Below the pieces are notes generated by a model, which was not told where the DNA came from, searched no databases, and saw only the letters and a list, made by a program, of their open reading frames with translations. From assembly GCA_030066855.1 (NCBI GenBank), contig JASJAU010000032.1:1-36304 (forward strand): DNA of 36,304 bases. Direction: 5' to 3'. A program made the translations under genes and the position numbers. Numbering within the stretch: position 1 is the first letter of the stretch; each line of letters opens with the position of its first letter. Source of the stretch: Paracoccaceae bacterium (lineage in GTDB: Bacteria; Pseudomonadota; Alphaproteobacteria; Rhodobacterales; Rhodobacteraceae). Positions 33,355 through 36,304 of this stretch are shown piece after piece.

Positions 33355-33366
33355 TCGTCCGGACAA
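33355..33366. promoter_or_regulatory. Palindromic operator 4 (TCGTCCGGACAA)
   Basis: One-base variant, 31 bases upstream of the MaoC start, a distance like that of operators 1 and 2 from their genes. Confidence 0.75.
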
Positions 33367-33397
33367 ATCATCGGCGAAAGGCCAAGGAGCGAAAGAC

Positions 33398-33916
33398 ATG
33401 GCGGGATATGCAGAGAAGGTCGGCGAGAACCGCTACCGCGAGCGCTTTGGCCGCTACTTCGAGGATTTCGAGGTTGGCGACATCTACGAGCATCGGCCCA
33501 ACCGAACCCTGACGGAGACCGACAACACCTGGTTCACGCTGCTTACGATGAACACCCATCCGATGCACTTCGATGCCGAGTACGCAAAGCATAGCGAGTT
33601 CGGCAAATGCATCATCTGTTCGCCGCTCACCGTCGCGGTGCTGGTGGGGATGAGCGTGACGGATGTCAGCCAGAAGGCGATCGCCAACATGGGGTGGACG
33701 GACATCAAGATGACCCATCCCTTGTTCGCCGGGGACACGCTTTCTGGGGAGAGCGAGGTTTTGGGCAAGCGCGAAAGCAAATCGCGCCCGCATGCCGGCC
33801 TCGTCACCGTGAAAACCCGCGGTTTCAACCAGGACGGAACCCTCGTGTGCGAGTTCGAGCGCACGATCCTGGTGGGCAAGCGCGGGTTCGAGAATGAGGA
33901 AAAGGCCGGATACTGA
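33398..33916 (+). CDS. MaoC-family enoyl-CoA hydratase, itaconyl/mesaconyl-CoA hydratase-like
   Basis: From ATG 33398, with AAGGAG about 7 bases upstream, this is 172 residues with a single hot-dog fold. RTLTETDNTWFTLLTMNTHPMHFDAEYAKHSEFGKCI carries the catalytic acid/His region. MGWTDIKMTHPLFAGDTL and RESKSRPHAGLVTVKTRGFNQDG resemble MaoC hydratases that act on itaconyl-, mesaconyl- or similar branched dicarboxyl-CoA esters; this comparison is from memory. It would hydrate the product of the acyl-CoA dehydrogenase encoded next to give a hydroxyacyl-CoA for the CitE lyase. It is the first gene of the unit behind operators 3 and 4. Confidence 0.88.
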   Translation: MAGYAEKVGENRYRERFGRYFEDFEVGDIYEHRPNRTLTETDNTWFTLLTMNTHPMHFDAEYAKHSEFGKCIICSPLTVAVLVGMSVTDVSQKAIANMGWTDIKMTHPLFAGDTLSGESEVLGKRESKSRPHAGLVTVKTRGFNQDGTLVCEFERTILVGKRGFENEEKAGY

Positions 33917-33941
33917 CCGGCGCTTTGAAGGAGACATGACG

Positions 33942-35114
33942 ATGAACAGCCATGCCCGCGACTTGAGCGAAGCCCGGGAACAGGAGCAGATGATCCTGGA
34001 TGCGATTGAGAAATGGCTGGAGCGCGACGTCCGGCCCCATGTTCTCAAGTTCGATCATGCCGACGAATACCCGCATGAGATGGTCGAGCAGATGAAAGAG
34101 CTCGGCCTCTTCGGCGCGACCATCCCGGAGGAGTACGGCGGCCTGGGACTGTCCGCCACGACATACGCGAAGATCGTCGAGAAGATCGCGACGGACTGGA
34201 TGTCTTTGACCGGCATTTTCAACTCGCACCTCATCATGGCCGCTTGCGTGACCCGGATGGGGACCGAGGTGCAAAAAGCCGACCTGCTGCCGCGCTTCGC
34301 ATCAGGAGCGTTGCGCGGCGGTCTTGCCCTGACCGAGCCGGACGCGGGGACCGATCTTCAGGCAATACGGACCCGGGCGGTTCGGGACGGCGACGAGTAC
34401 GTTATCAATGGAACCAAAACCTGGATCTCGAACGGGATCGAAGGGTCTTGTTTCGCGCTTCTGGTCAAGACCGACCCGAACGCTGAGCCGCGCCACAAGG
34501 GCATGACGATGTTCATCGCCGAGAAGGGTGAGGGGTTCACGGTGTCCAAGAAGCTGGAAAAGATGGGTTACAAGGGCATCGACAGCGCGGAGCTGGTGTT
34601 CCAGGACTACCGCGTTCCTGCATCGCGCCTTGTTGGAGGCGAGGAGGGCCGCGGGATGCAGGCCGCCCTTGGCGGGCTGGAGCTCGGGCGTATCAACATC
34701 GCGGCGCGGGGCTGCGGCCTCGCGGCCGCCGCGTTGAACGACAGCGTTTCTTACGCGCAGACGCGCAAGACCTTCGGCAAGCCGATCGCCCAACACCAGG
34801 CGATCCAGCTCAAGCTGGGCGAGATGGCGACAAAGCTTCAGGCGGCGCGGCTTCTCACCTATGACGCGGCCCGCGCCTATGACAGTGGCGAGCGCTGCGA
34901 CATGGAGGCGGGGATGGCCAAATTCTTCGCCTCCGAGACGGCGGTCGAGAACTCGCTGGAGGCCATGCGCATCCACGGCGGCTACGGCTACTCGAAGGAA
35001 TACCATGTCGAGCGATACTTTCGAGATGCGCCACTGATGTGCATCGGCGAGGGCACGAACGAGATTCAGCGGATGATCATCGCCAAACAACTGATCGAGC
35101 GTAATCCGGCCTGA
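33942..35114 (+). CDS. Acyl-CoA dehydrogenase
   Basis: A 390-residue FAD acyl-CoA dehydrogenase of normal length. ALTEPDAGTDLQAIRT and YVINGTKTWISNG are the FAD and substrate signatures. TRKTFGKPIAQHQAIQLKL and RIHGGYGYSKEYHVERYFRDAPLMCIGEGTNEIQRMII contain the C-terminal signature, with the usual place of the catalytic Glu in IGEGTNE. It introduces the double bond that the MaoC enzyme hydrates. GAAGGAG ends 8 bases before ATG 33942; an ATG at 33936 is possible but too close to that site. The acyl chain is unknown; the set with MaoC and CitE suggests a branched or dicarboxylic acyl-CoA. Confidence 0.93.
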   Translation: MNSHARDLSEAREQEQMILDAIEKWLERDVRPHVLKFDHADEYPHEMVEQMKELGLFGATIPEEYGGLGLSATTYAKIVEKIATDWMSLTGIFNSHLIMAACVTRMGTEVQKADLLPRFASGALRGGLALTEPDAGTDLQAIRTRAVRDGDEYVINGTKTWISNGIEGSCFALLVKTDPNAEPRHKGMTMFIAEKGEGFTVSKKLEKMGYKGIDSAELVFQDYRVPASRLVGGEEGRGMQAALGGLELGRINIAARGCGLAAAALNDSVSYAQTRKTFGKPIAQHQAIQLKLGEMATKLQAARLLTYDAARAYDSGERCDMEAGMAKFFASETAVENSLEAMRIHGGYGYSKEYHVERYFRDAPLMCIGEGTNEIQRMIIAKQLIERNPA

Positions 35115-35119
35115 CACTC

Positions 35120-36238
35120 ATGGCCGTCCACGGCACTTGCGATTCGGCTTTTGAAGCGGTGGCCGAGACCTTTCGGCGTTCAGTGGCTTCCGGAGAAGAG
35201 CGGGGCGCCATTTGTCTTCGACTGGAGGGCAGGGAGGTGCTGAATTTCTGGGGGGGAGATGCCGATCCCGGAAAGAGCTCGCCTTGGCGCGAGAACACGC
35301 TCGCGTGCTGTTTCTCGGTTACCAAAGGTGTCTTCGCACTTCTGGCGCATCGGTTGATCGATACTGGACAGCTGGACCCAGAGGCACCGGTCGCATCGCT
35401 CTGGCGTGGTTTCGAGGCGGCTGGCAAAGGAGAAATCACTGTCTTCGATATTTTGACCCATCGGGCTGGCCTGCCTGCGGTAGAAGGACCGGTCCCGGAA
35501 GGCCTGCTTTACGATCGCGATGGCATGGAATTCGCGCTAGCGGCTTCCGCGCACGTCATTCCGCCCAAAGCGGCGCCTGTCTACCACAACATGACCTACG
35601 GCTATCTCCTTGGCGGCGTCATCGCGCGAGCCGTCGGCGCGCCGGTCGAAACCGTGCTTCGTGACGAAATTACCGAGCTACTGGACGCCGATTTCACAAT
35701 TGGATTGTCGGAGGCCGACCAAGCCCGTGCGGCGCGCCTCTCTCAGGATGATCCGAGGGCTCTCTTTGCGGCCCTGGACGAGGCGCCTGAAACTCTCTTC
35801 GCCCGATCGATGGCCTTCTTTGCAAGAGACGAGGATTTCAATACTGCGCGTTGGCGGTCGGCGGTGATCGGGTCGGGCAGCGGTCACGCGACAGCGCGCG
35901 GAATCGCCCTCATTTACGAGCAATTTATAAGAGGCCGCCTGCTTTCCAGCGAGAGGCGCGCCGCTTTGAGGCGCCCAGCATACGAAAGCGACGGAGACGA
36001 TCCGATACTTGGCATGCCAATTCGCTATGGCGAGGGCGTGGAGCTCTCGACGCCGCCGGCACTGGATTTCGGACCCAATCCCGCCACGCTTGGATATTGG
36101 GGCGCGGGGGGCGCGCAGGGATTCGCGGATCCGGATGCCGAAGTCGCTTTTGGCTACGTCACGGGCCGCATGGATGCCGCTCTCGGGTCTTCCGCTCGCG
36201 CCCGCGCGCTTGTGGCGGCGACCTACGCCTGTTTATGA
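35120..36238 (+). CDS. Serine hydrolase, class C beta-lactamase/esterase-like
   Basis: A 372-residue serine hydrolase of the beta-lactamase/esterase EstB type. The nucleophile motif is S66-V-T-K69 (CFSVTKGVFALLAHRLIDTG), and Y155-x-N157 is in PVYHNMTYGYLLGGVI. FDILTHRAGLPA is characteristic of the esterase branch. There is no signal peptide, so it acts in the cytoplasm. Likely reactions are ester or lactone hydrolysis, or opening of a small cyclic ester in the pathway. It starts 6 bases after the acyl-CoA dehydrogenase stop, in the same unit. Confidence 0.9.
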   Translation: MAVHGTCDSAFEAVAETFRRSVASGEERGAICLRLEGREVLNFWGGDADPGKSSPWRENTLACCFSVTKGVFALLAHRLIDTGQLDPEAPVASLWRGFEAAGKGEITVFDILTHRAGLPAVEGPVPEGLLYDRDGMEFALAASAHVIPPKAAPVYHNMTYGYLLGGVIARAVGAPVETVLRDEITELLDADFTIGLSEADQARAARLSQDDPRALFAALDEAPETLFARSMAFFARDEDFNTARWRSAVIGSGSGHATARGIALIYEQFIRGRLLSSERRAALRRPAYESDGDDPILGMPIRYGEGVELSTPPALDFGPNPATLGYWGAGGAQGFADPDAEVAFGYVTGRMDAALGSSARARALVAATYACL

Positions 36239-36257
36239 GGCGGGAAGGGAGAAAATC

Positions 36258-36304
36258 ATGACCGGCACCAAGACCTTTGCGAATGGCGCTTTGCGCCTGA
36301 ATTC
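36258..36304 (+). CDS. Start of a further gene, cut off by the window end
   Basis: ATG 36258 has GGGAAGGGAG about 6 bases upstream and stays open to the end (MTGTKTFANGALRLN). It lies 19 bases after the serine hydrolase, so it continues the operon. Too little is present to name it. Confidence 0.6.
   Translation, partial: MTGTKTFANGALRLN

Larger units (their letters stand above)
33304..33397. promoter_or_regulatory. Promoter gap before the MaoC gene
   Basis: The only gap above about 30 bases in the rightward run. It holds two copies of the palindrome (33309-33320 and 33355-33366, centres 46 bases apart) and the MaoC ribosome site (AAGGAG). No clear -35/-10 pair is seen. Confidence 0.7.

Noticed and set aside
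36299-36304. The window ends in GAATTC and is about the size of a fosmid insert
   Set aside because: A six-base site at an end can be chance or an artefact of trimming. It says nothing about biology, so I do not use it.
1-36304. Possible CRISPR array, phage, toxin-antitoxin or defence system
   Set aside because: The repeats are dispersed and irregular with no spacers, and no Cas, nuclease, integrase, transposase or toxin-like gene is recognisable. The small ATPase at 10404 stands alone and does not form a defence cassette.

Overview
The window looks like chromosomal DNA of a marine alphaproteobacterium, most likely Rhodobacterales (Roseobacter-like). This rests on the families present (DUF1194 VWA protein, DUF1059 protein, REDY/HapK-like protein, GFA protein, CaiB/BaiF and CitE enzymes), high G+C, Shine-Dalgarno starts of the GGAG type, and short intergenic hairpin repeats of a style I associate with that order. 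I see no rRNA, tRNA, CRISPR array, integrase or transposase.

The left part (1 to about 15,900) is loosely packed. It has single genes or pairs on both strands: a GFA protein, an ankyrin-cytochrome c fusion, a YghZ-type aldo/keto reductase, a secreted VWA protein, a HAD phosphatase, an M24-fold protein, a DUF1059/zinc-ribbon pair, AEC and EamA transporters, a small P-loop ATPase, a lipoprotein and a small c-type cytochrome. Between them lie long non-coding stretches filled with dispersed repeats: at least a dozen copies of a short GAATGACCGCTTTGCGGAC-like or GGGCTCATAG-like unit, a 327-bp element present twice (3964 and 11061), and a hairpin element whose arms covary (4724 and 12227). A 152-bp imperfect direct repeat (15461 and 15751) sits at the edge of this region.

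The right part (15,934 to the end) is compact, more G+C rich and free of those repeats. It is a catabolic island. A five-gene leftward operon (HapK-like protein, SDR, CitE-type CoA lyase, two class III CoA-transferases) diverges from a rightward run: a dipeptide-family ABC importer with a fused two-domain ATPase, an Fe-S-type GMC oxidoreductase with a small subunit, an SDR, a second GMC oxidoreductase, a PuuE-type hydrolase, a GAF-like protein and MmgE/PrpD. After a 94-bp promoter gap come a MaoC hydratase, an acyl-CoA dehydrogenase, a serine hydrolase and a truncated gene. Most genes overlap by 1 to 11 bases, which implies translational coupling.

A 12-bp palindrome, TTGTCCGGACAA or a one-base variant, occurs in front of all three transcription units (20257, 20404, 33309, 33355). 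It is the best evidence that the island is one regulon. My inference is that an imported compound is oxidised by the GMC and SDR enzymes, perhaps ring-opened by the PuuE-type enzyme, activated by CoA transfer, then dehydrogenated, hydrated and cleaved by the CitE lyase. The last steps resemble itaconate/citramalyl-CoA-type catabolism. The substrate cannot be named from sequence, and no regulator is encoded in the window.
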